64,000 nt of DNA from Butyricicoccus_A sp963601915 (lineage in GTDB: Bacteria; Bacillota; Clostridia; Oscillospirales; Butyricicoccaceae), in assembly GCA_963601915.1 (NCBI GenBank), contig CAVCGL010000008.1, positions 50,272-114,271 on the forward strand, written 5' to 3'. This document shows positions 1 to 9,171 of the stretch, one piece after another. The notes beneath the pieces were generated by a model. It did no database searches and had not been told where the DNA came from. It saw only the letters and a program-made list of their open reading frames with translations. The translations under genes were made by a program, and so were the position numbers. How positions within the stretch are numbered: position 1 is the stretch's first letter; each line of letters starts with the position of its first letter.

Positions 1-546
1 ACCTGCGATCACTCTGAAGAGGTTTGTGCCAATGCACTGAAGGTACTGGAGGCAGCAAGAAAGTCCGGTGTACCGATCTTCCACACCACCACCGGTTTCC
101 TCGGCAAGGATCAGATGGATCTGGGCCGCTGGGATGAAAAGATTCCGCTCAGCACGCTGGACATCAACAGCGATTGGATGGACATTGACCCGAAGCTGAA
201 GCCGCTGCCGGAAGAGCCGGTTATCCACAAGAAGTTTGCATCCAACTTCTTCGGCACCTATCTGGCACAGACACTGAACTACCTCGGCGTAGATACCCTG
301 ATTGTCATGGGTGCTACCGCTTGTGCTTGTGTCCGCCACACGGTTATGGACTCCACCGGCTACGGCTTTAAGACTATTGTTCCAGAAGGCACCGTAGGCG
401 ACCGCGTTCCTGGCGTTGTTGAATGGAATCTGTTCGACATGGAAGCAAAGTTCTGCGACGTCGTACCGGTAGATGAAGTCGTTGCTTATCTGGAAGGCAT
501 TGATTCCTCTGTTTATACCAAGCACGAGAGAAGATTGGATAAGTAA
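1..546 (+). CDS. Cysteine hydrolase, N-carbamoylsarcosine amidase-like (5' truncated)
   Basis: The reading frame is open from the first base of the window to a TAA stop, so the start lies upstream and about 181 residues are seen. The sequence fits the isochorismatase-like cysteine hydrolase family. The nucleophile block GATACACVRHTVMDS matches the family's G-x-T-x-x-C-V signature, with the second Cys as the likely catalytic thiol. PEGTVGDR follows, as in N-carbamoylsarcosine and carbamoyl amidohydrolases. Such enzymes split N-carbamoyl groups to amine, CO2 and ammonia. The hydantoinase genes directly downstream would make exactly such N-carbamoyl amino acids, so a role after the ring-opening step is likely. 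A hairpin terminator follows. The substrate (carbamoylsarcosine or another ureido acid) is inference. Confidence 0.85.
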   Translation, partial: TCDHSEEVCANALKVLEAARKSGVPIFHTTTGFLGKDQMDLGRWDEKIPLSTLDINSDWMDIDPKLKPLPEEPVIHKKFASNFFGTYLAQTLNYLGVDTLIVMGATACACVRHTVMDSTGYGFKTIVPEGTVGDRVPGVVEWNLFDMEAKFCDVVPVDEVVAYLEGIDSSVYTKHERRLDK

Positions 547-566
547 ACAACCAGGAAAAACAGCAA

Positions 567-620
567 AGCAGTATGGGCAAAGGCGCTCGTTTGAAATGAC
601 GTCTTCCATACTGCTTTTTT
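567..620 (+). terminator. Rho-independent terminator after the cysteine hydrolase
   Basis: The arms AGCAGTATGG (567-576) and CCATACTGCT (606-615) pair perfectly and are followed by a T-run. The roughly 29-nt loop is long for a terminator. Confidence 0.7.
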
Positions 621-665
621 CATTGATACAATCGTACATCACGTTTTAAGACAGGAGTTGACAAC

Positions 666-2753
666 ATGAAAAGAATAGGCGTCGATGTCGGCGGTACGTT
701 TACCGACTTTATCTATGTAGATGACAGCGGCAAGATCGAAGTCTATAAGACCTCGACAACCCCGCATGATCCGTCCATTGGCATGATGGAGGGCATCAAT
801 GCGATTTGTGATAAGCTGAGCATTCCGCACGGAGAAATTGACGAGATTTTCCACGGCACGACTATCGCGACAAACATGGTTCTGGAGCATAAGGGCTGCC
901 GTGCCGGCATGATTACAACAAAGGGTTACCGCGACATCATCCACATTGCTCGTCACAAGCGTCCGACCAACTTTTCCATTGTTGAGGACATTCCATGGCA
1001 GAAATATCCGGTGTGCCGCAGACATGACCGCTATGGCGTCACCGAGCGTGTTGTCGCACCGGACGGCGCAGAGCTGATTCCGCTGGACGAAGAAGAGGTT
1101 CGGCAGGCCGTGCGCAAGATGAAGGCGGAAAAGGTCGAGGCTATTGCCGTATGCTTCCTGTTCTCCTTCCTCAATCCGTCTCACGAACAGCGTGTTAAGG
1201 AAATCATTCAGGAAGAATATCCGGAAGTATACGTATCTCTGAGCTCGGAGGTTCTGCCGCAGTTCCGCGAATATGAGCGCTTTACCACAACCGGACTCAA
1301 CGCTTACATCGGTCCGACAACCGCGCGCTATATCAAGCAGCTGCAGAAGACCCTGAAGGAACAGGGCTATACCGCAAAGGTTCATCTGATGCAGTCGTTC
1401 GGCGGCGTTGCATCCGCAGATTCCGCACAGGAAAAGCCGGTCAATCTGTTGCTGTCGGGTCCGGTCGGCGGCGTACTCGGTGCCATCTGGACCTCTAAGC
1501 TGACCGATATTCAAAATGTCATCACGCTGGATATCGGCGGTACCTCCGCAGATATTTCCGTGCTGGCTGATTTGAAGCCGAGCATGAAGCATCTGCTGGA
1601 TACCAAGGTCGGCGGATACGCTGCCATGGTTCCGATGATTGATGTCGGTACGATCGGTGCTGGCGGCGGTTCCATTGCCTATATCGATGAGGGCGGCTTC
1701 TTCCGCGTTGGCCCGCAGAGTGCGGGTGCCGTTCCGGGACCTGCCTGCTATGACCGCGGCGGCGTAGAGCCTGCCGTATCTGACGCCAATATTATTCTGG
1801 GACGTCTGGGCACCAAGCTGCTCGGCGGCAGAATGGATATCAAGCCGGAGCTTGCAGAAAAGGCGATTATGGAGCGCATCGGCAAGCCGCTGGGCAAGGA
1901 TCTGTATGAAGCTGCGCTCGGTATCATCGACATCATGAACAACAACATGATTCAGGAAATCGAAAAGGAAAGTGTCCGCAGAGGCTTTGACCCGCGTGAG
2001 TTTGCCCTGTTTGCCTGCGGCGGAGCTGGTTCCCTGCACGCGTGCAGCGTAGCACGTGAGCTGGGCATGAAGAACGTCATTGTTCCGCTCAATCCGGGCG
2101 CACTGTGTGCAGTCGGTCTGGTCAATACTGATTTGATGTATGATTACTCCAAGACCGAAATGATGCTGTCCACCCGTGCAAATCTGGATGCTCTGAATGC
2201 AGACTATGCAATGCTGGAAAAGGAAGCACATGACCGTCTGATTGAAGATAATATGACCGATGATGACATTGTTATCCAGCGCGTTGCCGACTGCCGTTAT
2301 GAAGGCCAGGGCTACGAGATGCGTGTACCGGTTATCGGCGGCGAAGTCACGTCGGAGACCATCGAAAAGCTGAAGGAATCCTTCCACGAAGTTCATAAAA
2401 AGCAGTTTGGCCGCGATTATCGTCAGGTTGCTGTGGAAATTGTCAACATCCGCGTCATCAGCACCGGCAAGATTGAAGATCTGGAGCCGCTCAAGATCGA
2501 AAAGGGTACTGGCTGCACGGAGGGCGCTGTGGTTGGCGAACGCATGGTTACGTTCAAGGTCAACGAAAAGCCGGCACATATGCTCTCCAAGATTTATGAC
2601 CGCGCACTGCTCAAGGCCGGCGATGTCATCCATGGCCCTGCAATCATCAACCAGATGGATACCACGATTGTGATTGAACCGGGCTGCGTTGGCAACGTAA
2701 ACGACTACGGCGTTATTGTTATCGACATCAACGAACCGGACTCCAACGAATGA
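666..2753 (+). CDS. hyuA: Hydantoinase/oxoprolinase subunit A (ATP-dependent N-methylhydantoinase type)
   Basis: This 695-residue protein is full length for the HyuA family. The N-terminus has the acetate/sugar kinase-type phosphate loop DVGGTFTDF (residues 7-15). HGTTIATNMVLE, GPVGGVLGA, TLDIGGTSADIS and FACGGAGSLHA are the conserved HyuA/oxoprolinase blocks in the usual order. With HyuB it forms the ATP-hydrolysing enzyme that opens N-methylhydantoin, hydantoin or 5-oxoproline rings. The ATG is preceded by an AGGAG ribosome site. It sits between a carbamoyl-amide hydrolase and hyuB, 27 bp before the latter, which points to hydantoin or methylhydantoin breakdown rather than oxoproline. The exact substrate cannot be read from the sequence. 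Confidence 0.93.
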   Translation: MKRIGVDVGGTFTDFIYVDDSGKIEVYKTSTTPHDPSIGMMEGINAICDKLSIPHGEIDEIFHGTTIATNMVLEHKGCRAGMITTKGYRDIIHIARHKRPTNFSIVEDIPWQKYPVCRRHDRYGVTERVVAPDGAELIPLDEEEVRQAVRKMKAEKVEAIAVCFLFSFLNPSHEQRVKEIIQEEYPEVYVSLSSEVLPQFREYERFTTTGLNAYIGPTTARYIKQLQKTLKEQGYTAKVHLMQSFGGVASADSAQEKPVNLLLSGPVGGVLGAIWTSKLTDIQNVITLDIGGTSADISVLADLKPSMKHLLDTKVGGYAAMVPMIDVGTIGAGGGSIAYIDEGGFFRVGPQSAGAVPGPACYDRGGVEPAVSDANIILGRLGTKLLGGRMDIKPELAEKAIMERIGKPLGKDLYEAALGIIDIMNNNMIQEIEKESVRRGFDPREFALFACGGAGSLHACSVARELGMKNVIVPLNPGALCAVGLVNTDLMYDYSKTEMMLSTRANLDALNADYAMLEKEAHDRLIEDNMTDDDIVIQRVADCRYEGQGYEMRVPVIGGEVTSETIEKLKESFHEVHKKQFGRDYRQVAVEIVNIRVISTGKIEDLEPLKIEKGTGCTEGAVVGERMVTFKVNEKPAHMLSKIYDRALLKAGDVIHGPAIINQMDTTIVIEPGCVGNVNDYGVIVIDINEPDSNE

Positions 2754-2780
2754 GTGTATCAAGGAAAGGGATGAATATTC

Positions 2781-4556
2781 ATGAGTAAAATGATCGAAGG
2801 TTTAAATATTCCCCGTGTAGAGGTAGATCCTGTCACCTTGCAGGTACTCGGCGGTTCTTTCAAAATGATTGCGCAGGAAATGGGCATGGTCTTGTACCGT
2901 ATGTCATATTCCAGCATTATTCGTGAGTCTGAGGATATCGGCGCGGGTATCGTGGACACGGTGGGTCGGCAGCTGTGCGAGAGCGAAAGCACACCGATGC
3001 ATGTCGGCTCGATCGGCGGCAACGTCAAGGGCATTCTGACCCGCTGGAAGCTGGAGGACATCCACGAAGGCGATATTTTCATCCACAACCATCCGTATTA
3101 CGGCACCTCACATTCGCCGGACATTCACATTTGTCTGCCGATCTTCTACCACGGAAAGCTCATCAGCTTTTCCTGTGTGCAGGCGCATCTGCTGGACAAC
3201 GGCTCTCATACCGCAGGCATGGATGTTGATGCGCGTGATATTTACGCAGAAACTCGTATTTATTATGCACTTAAGCTGTACGAAGGCGGCAAGCGCAATG
3301 ATCAGCTCTGGCAGATGATTCTGGACAACGTCCGCACCCCGTCCATGAACGAAAACGACTTGAAGGCAATGATTGCCTCCGCTCGCCATGGCATCAAGCG
3401 TTTCACCGAACTCATCGACAAGTACAGTCTGGAAACCGTATTCTCTGCCATTGAGGACTGGATGGACTACTCCGAACGTATGCTGCGCAACGCCATCAAG
3501 CGCGTGCCGGACGGCACTTATTATGCAGAGGGCTGGCTGGATAACGACGGCAAGAATCTGGACAAGATGCTCAAGGTATGCACCACGACTACCATCAAGG
3601 ACGATACGATTACCATCGATCTGACCGGCAGTGCGGATGAAGTATACACCGCCTTCAACGCATCGTTTGAGGGCACGACAAAGACCTCCATCAACTATAT
3701 TATGCACGCGCTGTTTTTGGATGATGATGTCTATCATCAGTACATTCCGCAGAACGACGGCATGGCGCGTCCGGTGACCATCATTGCGCCGAAGGGCTGT
3801 ATCTTCAACCCGAACTTCCCGCGTGCGACCTTCTCTCGTTTCAATCAGGCGAACCTGCTCGCTGACTGCGTAATGCGTTCGCTCGCTGATGTGATGCCGG
3901 AACGCGTTTCCGCTGGTACGAGTGCGCACATTCACTTTGTCAGCTACAATGGTTTCAACAGCAGCAAGGGTGAATATTGGGTATATCTGGAAGTCGATGA
4001 AGGTTCTTACGGCGGACGCTGCGGCAAGGATGCCATTGACTCCTGTGATGCACTGGTTGCCAATACCAGAAACGTGCCGATTGAAGAAATCGAGTGGCAT
4101 TATCCGCTGCGTGTCGAGCGCTATGAGCTGAATCCGGAAAATGTCGCACCGGGCAAATGGCGCGGCGGTCTGGGCATCGTGCGTGAGACCCGCTTCCTGC
4201 AGGAAGGCACAGTCACCTGCGAGGGCGACCGTCATAAGGAGGCACCGAAGGGCATCTTCGGCGGTGCAGACGGCGCTTCTGCCAGCATGACAAAGAATCC
4301 GGATTCCACCAACCCGATCAGCCTGGAATCCAAGCTGTCCGACGAGGAGTTTGCTGCCGGTGATGTGCTGCAGATCCGCACTCCGTGCGGCGGCGGCTAC
4401 GGCAATCCGTTCGAACGAGATCCGCAGAAGGTTCTCGAGGATGTTCTGGACGATTTTACCACGTTGGAAGCTGCCAAGGAATGCTATGGCGTTGTCATTG
4501 ACCCGAGCAGCATGACGGTCGATATGGCAGCTACGAATGCTCTGCGTGCAAACTAA
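2781..4556 (+). CDS. hyuB: Hydantoinase subunit B
   Basis: This 591-residue protein is of normal length for the HyuB family. It starts with DPVTLQVLGGSFKMIAQEMG and contains HNHPYYGTSHSPDI, a conserved metal-site segment, and the C-terminal glycine-rich PCGGGYGNPFERDP block typical of HyuB. It is the catalytic partner of HyuA in ATP-dependent opening of cyclic imides and hydantoins. The gene follows hyuA after 27 bp with a GGAAAGGGATG-type ribosome site, so both are co-transcribed. A strong terminator follows, so the permease gene after it has its own transcript or depends on read-through. Confidence 0.93.
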   Translation: MSKMIEGLNIPRVEVDPVTLQVLGGSFKMIAQEMGMVLYRMSYSSIIRESEDIGAGIVDTVGRQLCESESTPMHVGSIGGNVKGILTRWKLEDIHEGDIFIHNHPYYGTSHSPDIHICLPIFYHGKLISFSCVQAHLLDNGSHTAGMDVDARDIYAETRIYYALKLYEGGKRNDQLWQMILDNVRTPSMNENDLKAMIASARHGIKRFTELIDKYSLETVFSAIEDWMDYSERMLRNAIKRVPDGTYYAEGWLDNDGKNLDKMLKVCTTTTIKDDTITIDLTGSADEVYTAFNASFEGTTKTSINYIMHALFLDDDVYHQYIPQNDGMARPVTIIAPKGCIFNPNFPRATFSRFNQANLLADCVMRSLADVMPERVSAGTSAHIHFVSYNGFNSSKGEYWVYLEVDEGSYGGRCGKDAIDSCDALVANTRNVPIEEIEWHYPLRVERYELNPENVAPGKWRGGLGIVRETRFLQEGTVTCEGDRHKEAPKGIFGGADGASASMTKNPDSTNPISLESKLSDEEFAAGDVLQIRTPCGGGYGNPFERDPQKVLEDVLDDFTTLEAAKECYGVVIDPSSMTVDMAATNALRAN

Positions 4557-4572
4557 TCTGTATATACTCAAA

Positions 4573-4608
4573 GGCGAGGTGTTCTTTCGGAATACCTCGC
4601 CGCTTTTT
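4573..4608 (+). terminator. Terminator of the hyuAB transcript
   Basis: The arms GGCGAGGT (4573-4580) and ACCTCGCC (4594-4601) surround a 13-nt loop, and a T-run follows. Confidence 0.8.
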
Positions 4609-4634
4609 ACTCATTTTTAAGAAGGTGATAGAAT

Positions 4635-6782
4635 ATGGGACTCGATTCCAAGAACAGGGCGTCGGCAAACACGTTGATTTCGGAAGACATCGTGCCGATC
4701 ACTTCTATGAAACGTTCGTTGGGCGGTCTTGGCTTTGCGAATATCTGGATCGGTATGGCGATTGTCATCTCGGTATTCAGCTTCGGTGCCAGCGGTATCG
4801 AAGGCATGAGCATCTGGGGTGTGGCGAGTGCAACGCTGTTTGCGAATATTTTAATTGCTGTTGTGGGCAGCTTGACCGGTGACATAGGCGTAGAACACGG
4901 TTTATCTTTTGCCACATATCTGCGTGCGCCGTTTGGCATTACCGGCGTCCACCTCCCTGCCATTGCCCGCGGCATTGTCGCCGCGTGCTGGTTCGGTATC
5001 AATACCTATATCGGCTCCACTGCCATCAACTATTTCACGCTGGCTTTGTTCGGCATTGACAACTGGTTCCTGTGGTTTTTAATTTTTGCAGCCGTACAGA
5101 TTGTCAATACGATGCTCGGCATCAAAGCCATTGACAAATTTTCGTCTTTCGCTGCTCCATGCATCATCCTGATTACATGCTGGATGTTCTTCAAGGTGCA
5201 TGCGATTGCGGTGCTCAACAACATTACGATTCTGGGATATGCTCCACCTTCCCCGTCCTCTTCCTGCTGGCTCATCACGATGTGTGCCAACACCGGCATG
5301 TGGGCAGCGCTCGCTGCGGACATCCCAAATATGACCCGCAGCCTGAAAGCACCGGTGGGTGAACGCAATTGGTTCAAGCGCAATGTCAACAACTGGATTC
5401 CACAGTTTGCAACGCTGCCGATTATCGAAACATTTATTGCTGTTATCGGTGCCATTTCTTATCTGACAACCGGAAACTGGAATCCGGTAGAGGTTATTCA
5501 GGCACAGGCACACGGCTTTACCCTGATTATCCTGCTCGTCATGGTTATTTTGGCACAGTGGTCCACCAATACAGCTGCAAACCTTGTTCCGCCTGCCATG
5601 TGCTTCACCAATGCCGGCGCGCGCTGGAATCTGCCGTATAAAGTGGCGGTTTTCATCGCCGGTCTGATCGGTGTCTGCGTCATGCCGTGGAAGATTCTCG
5701 ACCAGCTGTATACCTATCTCGGCTATTTTGGTTCGTTCCTCTCCGCCCTCGCAGGCATCATGATTTGTGACTATTATGTCATTCGTCACCGCCGTCTCAA
5801 CGTACAGGATTTGTACAAAAAGGACGGACAATACCGCTACCATGGTGGCATCAACTGGTGCGGCATCATTGCTTGGATTTTGGGCACCGTTGCCGCCAAT
5901 CTGTTTTCCGATTACGGATATTTGTTCGGATTCCCGACAGGATTTGTTGTCTATCTGATACTCACAAAGGCGTGGTATCTCAAGAAATTCCCGCAGGCGG
6001 AGATTACATCGAATTTTTCCGATGACTATCTAGGCATTTCCGTAGGCAATGAATGGATTATTCCGGGATATGAAAAAGTTGCCGGCATCAATCCGACCGT
6101 CACCTCTCTGGTGCAGGATGTGAACGTCAGCGCGTACACGGGCGGCAAGGACTACGAAGCCCGCACCGGCCATCATCTCATTATCACCTTTGGCAGACAG
6201 TACGGCAGCCGCGGCAAGGAACTCGCCGGCATTTTGGCAAAGAAGCTGGATCTTCCGATTTACGATGAAGATATGATTAAACTGGCATCGCGGGCGCTGA
6301 ACGTCGATGAGTCTACACTGCGAAAAGAAAACGAAGTGCCGCGCAATGAATTGCTTCATGCACTGACTGCCGGCAGTATGTTCGCTGCCAAGGAATATGA
6401 GGCGGCTACCAGTGATAAAATGTTTGACACACAATCTCAGATTATTTTGGATCTTGCAAAGAAATCCTCTTGTATTATCGTCGGACGATGCGCGAACTAT
6501 GTATTGGAACGCGCACACATTCCAACAACGGATATTTTTGTCGTAGCCAATCTGGATGACCGCATCAAGCATATTGCACAGCGCGATCACACCACGTATG
6601 AGAAGGCAAAACTATATGTTGCCCGCACGGAAAAGCGCCGAGAAGCATATTTTAACTACTATACTTCTTATGAATGGGGCAATCCTGAGTTTTATGATGT
6701 ATGCGTCAACACAAGCAGCACCGATATGGACGAGCTGGCAGAACATCTCGTCGGATATATTGACATGAAAACAAGTGCATAG
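4635..6782 (+). CDS. NCS1-family permease fused to a cytidylate-kinase-like domain
   Basis: This is one 715-residue frame. Residues about 1-460 form a multi-spanning NCS1 (nucleobase-cation-symport-1) transporter: HGLSFATYLRAPFGITG and CWFGINTYIGSTAIN correspond to the substrate-site helices of Mhp1/CodB-type carriers. Known members move hydantoins, cytosine, allantoin or uracil. Residues about 510-715 form a separate soluble domain beginning IITFGRQYGSRGKEL, which matches cytidylate-kinase-like proteins (ITIGRQFGSGG-type P-loop). IIVGRCANYVL and an Arg-rich lid follow. The ATG has a GAAGGTG ribosome site. No stop or frameshift separates the halves, so the fusion appears real. Being next to hyuAB suggests import of the hydantoinase substrate; the kinase-like half may sense nucleotides or energy, which is inference. 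Confidence 0.88.
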   Translation: MGLDSKNRASANTLISEDIVPITSMKRSLGGLGFANIWIGMAIVISVFSFGASGIEGMSIWGVASATLFANILIAVVGSLTGDIGVEHGLSFATYLRAPFGITGVHLPAIARGIVAACWFGINTYIGSTAINYFTLALFGIDNWFLWFLIFAAVQIVNTMLGIKAIDKFSSFAAPCIILITCWMFFKVHAIAVLNNITILGYAPPSPSSSCWLITMCANTGMWAALAADIPNMTRSLKAPVGERNWFKRNVNNWIPQFATLPIIETFIAVIGAISYLTTGNWNPVEVIQAQAHGFTLIILLVMVILAQWSTNTAANLVPPAMCFTNAGARWNLPYKVAVFIAGLIGVCVMPWKILDQLYTYLGYFGSFLSALAGIMICDYYVIRHRRLNVQDLYKKDGQYRYHGGINWCGIIAWILGTVAANLFSDYGYLFGFPTGFVVYLILTKAWYLKKFPQAEITSNFSDDYLGISVGNEWIIPGYEKVAGINPTVTSLVQDVNVSAYTGGKDYEARTGHHLIITFGRQYGSRGKELAGILAKKLDLPIYDEDMIKLASRALNVDESTLRKENEVPRNELLHALTAGSMFAAKEYEAATSDKMFDTQSQIILDLAKKSSCIIVGRCANYVLERAHIPTTDIFVVANLDDRIKHIAQRDHTTYEKAKLYVARTEKRREAYFNYYTSYEWGNPEFYDVCVNTSSTDMDELAEHLVGYIDMKTSA

Positions 6783-6801
6783 GTTTTGAACTCCCTCGAC
6801 A

Positions 6802-6839
6802 GCCTCCCGATCTTCCGCAGGAAGACCGGGAGGCATTTT
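6802..6839 (+). terminator. Terminator after the permease-kinase gene
   Basis: GCCTCCCG (6802-6809) pairs with CGGGAGGC (6827-6834) around an internal TCTTCC/GGAAGA extension. The T-run is short. Genes from the other strand converge here. Confidence 0.65.
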
Positions 6840-7252
6840 CATGATACAGTTTTGTCGGAATTGACAAGAAAATAGAAATACTTTCCCGCACCCAGCACAG
6901 TCAGCCCCGCGCCGACGATCCAATACACCGCTGTCAATCGGTTTGTCGTGCCGTATATCTCCAGCACGCCGGTGAACAGGCTGCCGACGGTCAGCGCGGC
7001 GATGCCCGCATGGTACAGCTTACAGGCGATTTTGTCCGGCAGGCGGACGCGCGAGCACGTCAAAATAAAAAACGGGAGCGTGCCGCCGATCAGCGGGAAC
7101 AAAAACGCATAAAGCATAAAATACGAATAGACTTCATGACTGAACAGCTCATACATCGCGCCGAATGTCACACAGACAATCGAGACGAGCAAATATATAA
7201 ATGCTGTTTTTGTGATGGTTTTTCGTGTTTGCTTATTCGCCGATGTACACAA
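6839..7252 (-). CDS. Small four-helix membrane protein
   Basis: This 137-residue protein has about four hydrophobic segments (near residues 15-37, 43-65, 82-102 and 110-130) separated by short polar loops, with a charged N-terminus. I do not recognise a family. Its start overlaps the end of the phosphodiester glycosidase gene by 20 bp, so it is the last gene of the polyphosphate/envelope operon. It may be an accessory to the glycosyltransferase or glycosidase upstream. The exact start is uncertain because a Met after the basic stretch is not available. Confidence 0.7.
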   Translation of the reverse strand: MCTSANKQTRKTITKTAFIYLLVSIVCVTFGAMYELFSHEVYSYFMLYAFLFPLIGGTLPFFILTCSRVRLPDKIACKLYHAGIAALTVGSLFTGVLEIYGTTNRLTAVYWIVGAGLTVLGAGKYFYFLVNSDKTVS

Positions 7253-8123
7253 TGTCGCTCACGCTCCTCTCCTCGATACGGCTGCCGTTCGTGGTCGGAT
7301 TGTTGACCACCTTGCCGTTAAAATACATGGTGGACGAGCCGCCGCCGTCCAAATTGTACGCGGTTTCCACGCCGAGACTCTGCATAAATTCCGCCATTTG
7401 ATATAACGACAAGCCGGTGCTCTCGCTGGTTCTGCCGTCCGAAACCACGAACACATAGTGTAAATCGTCAATCATGCCAATCGCGGTGCGTGGATTGCTC
7501 GCCTTTGCCTTGCCGACTTCGTCGCTCTGAGAGACGGAAATCGTGCTGTTTTCCAGCAAAGCGGGACCAAACGACAGCACCTGCTGCGCGCCGTTGTCCA
7601 GCAGCTCCTGCGCGGTGATTTCGTCCTCCTGAATGATGCCGAGACTGCCGTCCTGATATACCACCAGATCTTCCTGTCCGTCCGATGCCGTATCGCGGTA
7701 TATGACGCCGTTGCGGATGACATAGCCGCTCTCCTGTGCGCCGTAGTAGTCGCCGTTGATGGCGAGAATTGCGTTGTTGTCCTCCGCCATCTCTGAGGTT
7801 TTTTCCGTCACATTGCGCCCGTAGGCGTTTTGTGCGAGCGCAGTTTTCAAGTATTCCGGCGAAGAGACCTGCACATCCGCCACGTAAATCGACGTGTTGG
7901 ATTCGCGGTATTCCGTCAGGGAAATCGTGATGTTGTCATCGCTGTATGCGGTCTCCGTAGATACGATATTGCTGGAACTTGCCGTTTCACTCGTGTTTGA
8001 TGCTTCGCTCTCTACGACAGTATATACGCGCGAAATGGCGAAGGTATCGACCGCGAGATAGCCCGTAAATCCCAGCAAAGCCAAGGTGTAAGCTATCGCC
8101 CACCAGTGCCGTTTGAAAAACAT
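7233..8123 (-). CDS. Phosphodiester glycosidase family protein (NAGPA domain)
   Basis: This 296-residue protein has one N-terminal membrane anchor (about residues 9-30) followed by an extracytoplasmic NAGPA domain (N-acetylglucosamine-1-phosphodiester alpha-N-acetylglucosaminidase fold). Signature blocks are AINGDYYG, NPRTAIG near residue 209, VVSDGR and NLDGGGSSTMYF near residue 258. The last is the most conserved family motif. The family removes sugars from phosphodiester-linked glycans, and many bacterial members act on wall polymers. It lies 4 bp after the GT2-GtrA gene, consistent with making and trimming a surface phospho-glycan. The substrate is unknown. Confidence 0.9.
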   Translation of the reverse strand: MFFKRHWWAIAYTLALLGFTGYLAVDTFAISRVYTVVESEASNTSETASSSNIVSTETAYSDDNITISLTEYRESNTSIYVADVQVSSPEYLKTALAQNAYGRNVTEKTSEMAEDNNAILAINGDYYGAQESGYVIRNGVIYRDTASDGQEDLVVYQDGSLGIIQEDEITAQELLDNGAQQVLSFGPALLENSTISVSQSDEVGKAKASNPRTAIGMIDDLHYVFVVSDGRTSESTGLSLYQMAEFMQSLGVETAYNLDGGGSSTMYFNGKVVNNPTTNGSRIEERSVSDIVYIGE

Positions 8124-8127
8124 GCGC

Positions 8128-9171
8128 TCATCCCTTTCCTTCTATCGGCTTTTTGGTGCGGAAGATAATTTTGCGCTGTACCAGCCAGCTTGTGCAGAAA
8201 AACAGGATTTCTGTCAACAATTTGGCGAGATACCGGTTCATGCCCAGCGAATGAATGAGCAGACTGAGCACAACCGTATTGCCGAGCAGAATCAAGCTGG
8301 CAAGTACGGCATACTGCACAGCGGACTGCACCACATGCGACTGGCTCTTGAACACCAACCGGCGATTCATCGTGTAATTCACCGATGCGCTGACCACTCG
8401 CGCGGCGATATTTGATACCACAATGCTGGAAGTCAGTGCGGACAAAATGCTGTACAATCCGTAGTCCAGACAAAAGCTGGTCAGCGAGGACGCGGAAAAC
8501 TTTAAAATTTCCTTGTAGATGCGGCAGGAATCCTTTACCGTGTCAAAATGCGAGCCTGCATTGTCATCAATATAAATCGTTTCAATCTCCACCTCTCGAA
8601 TCGGAATGCCTGCCTTGGAGCAATATAGCAGGACATTCATCTCGTACTCATACCGCTGCCCGGGTATCTCTAAAAGCGTGTCCAGCAGCCGCGCGCTGCA
8701 CGCGCGCAGGCCGGTCTGCGTGTCCTGTACCTTCTGCCCCGTGGTAATATGATACACCAAGCGCGTTGTCGTATTTCCCAATAAACTGCGCAGCGGAACA
8801 TTTTCTTTGAACATCCGGCTGCCCAGCACAAGAGCGTCCGGATGCTGCTCCGCCGTGCGGCAGATGCGCTGCGCGTCCGCGATGCGGTGCTGTCCGTCCG
8901 CATCCAGCGTCACGACGATGCTGGATGCGGGATAGTTGTTGCGAATGTAGGTGAATCCGGTTTTGAGCGCACAGCCCTTGCCCCGATTGTGCTCGTGCTG
9001 GAGTACCGTCGCGTATTGGGACGCCTGCGCAAAAATCGGTTTGGTCGCCGGACTGCTGCCGTCATCGACAACAATCAATGTAAAACCCGCTTGTTTTGCC
9101 TGTTCCAGTAATTGGCAAAGTAGTTCGGTCGGCTCATACGCCGGAATTAACGCGATCCATCTGGTTTTCAT
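8128..9171 (-). CDS. Glycosyltransferase family 2 fused to a GtrA-like membrane domain
   Basis: This 347-residue protein has two parts. Residues 1-220 are a GT-A glycosyltransferase of the polyprenyl-phosphate sugar synthase type, with VVDDGSS (35-40), an RGKGCALKTGF block and the metal-binding DADGQH (90-95). Residues about 225-345 hold four hydrophobic helices with the GtrA-like pattern, including YTMNRRLVFKS. The fusion suggests that the enzyme loads a sugar on a lipid carrier and that the GtrA part anchors or flips it. It starts 4 bp into the preceding lipoprotein gene (ATGA overlap), so the two are translationally coupled. The donor sugar is not predictable. Confidence 0.9.
   Translation of the reverse strand: MKTRWIALIPAYEPTELLCQLLEQAKQAGFTLIVVDDGSSPATKPIFAQASQYATVLQHEHNRGKGCALKTGFTYIRNNYPASSIVVTLDADGQHRIADAQRICRTAEQHPDALVLGSRMFKENVPLRSLLGNTTTRLVYHITTGQKVQDTQTGLRACSARLLDTLLEIPGQRYEYEMNVLLYCSKAGIPIREVEIETIYIDDNAGSHFDTVKDSCRIYKEILKFSASSLTSFCLDYGLYSILSALTSSIVVSNIAARVVSASVNYTMNRRLVFKSQSHVVQSAVQYAVLASLILLGNTVVLSLLIHSLGMNRYLAKLLTEILFFCTSWLVQRKIIFRTKKPIEGKG

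Noticed and set aside
639..2762. Long minus-strand frame of 707 codons opposite hyuA
   Set aside because: It mirrors a clearly conserved plus-strand gene, has no ribosome site and its peptide is Ala/Arg/His-rich shadow sequence.
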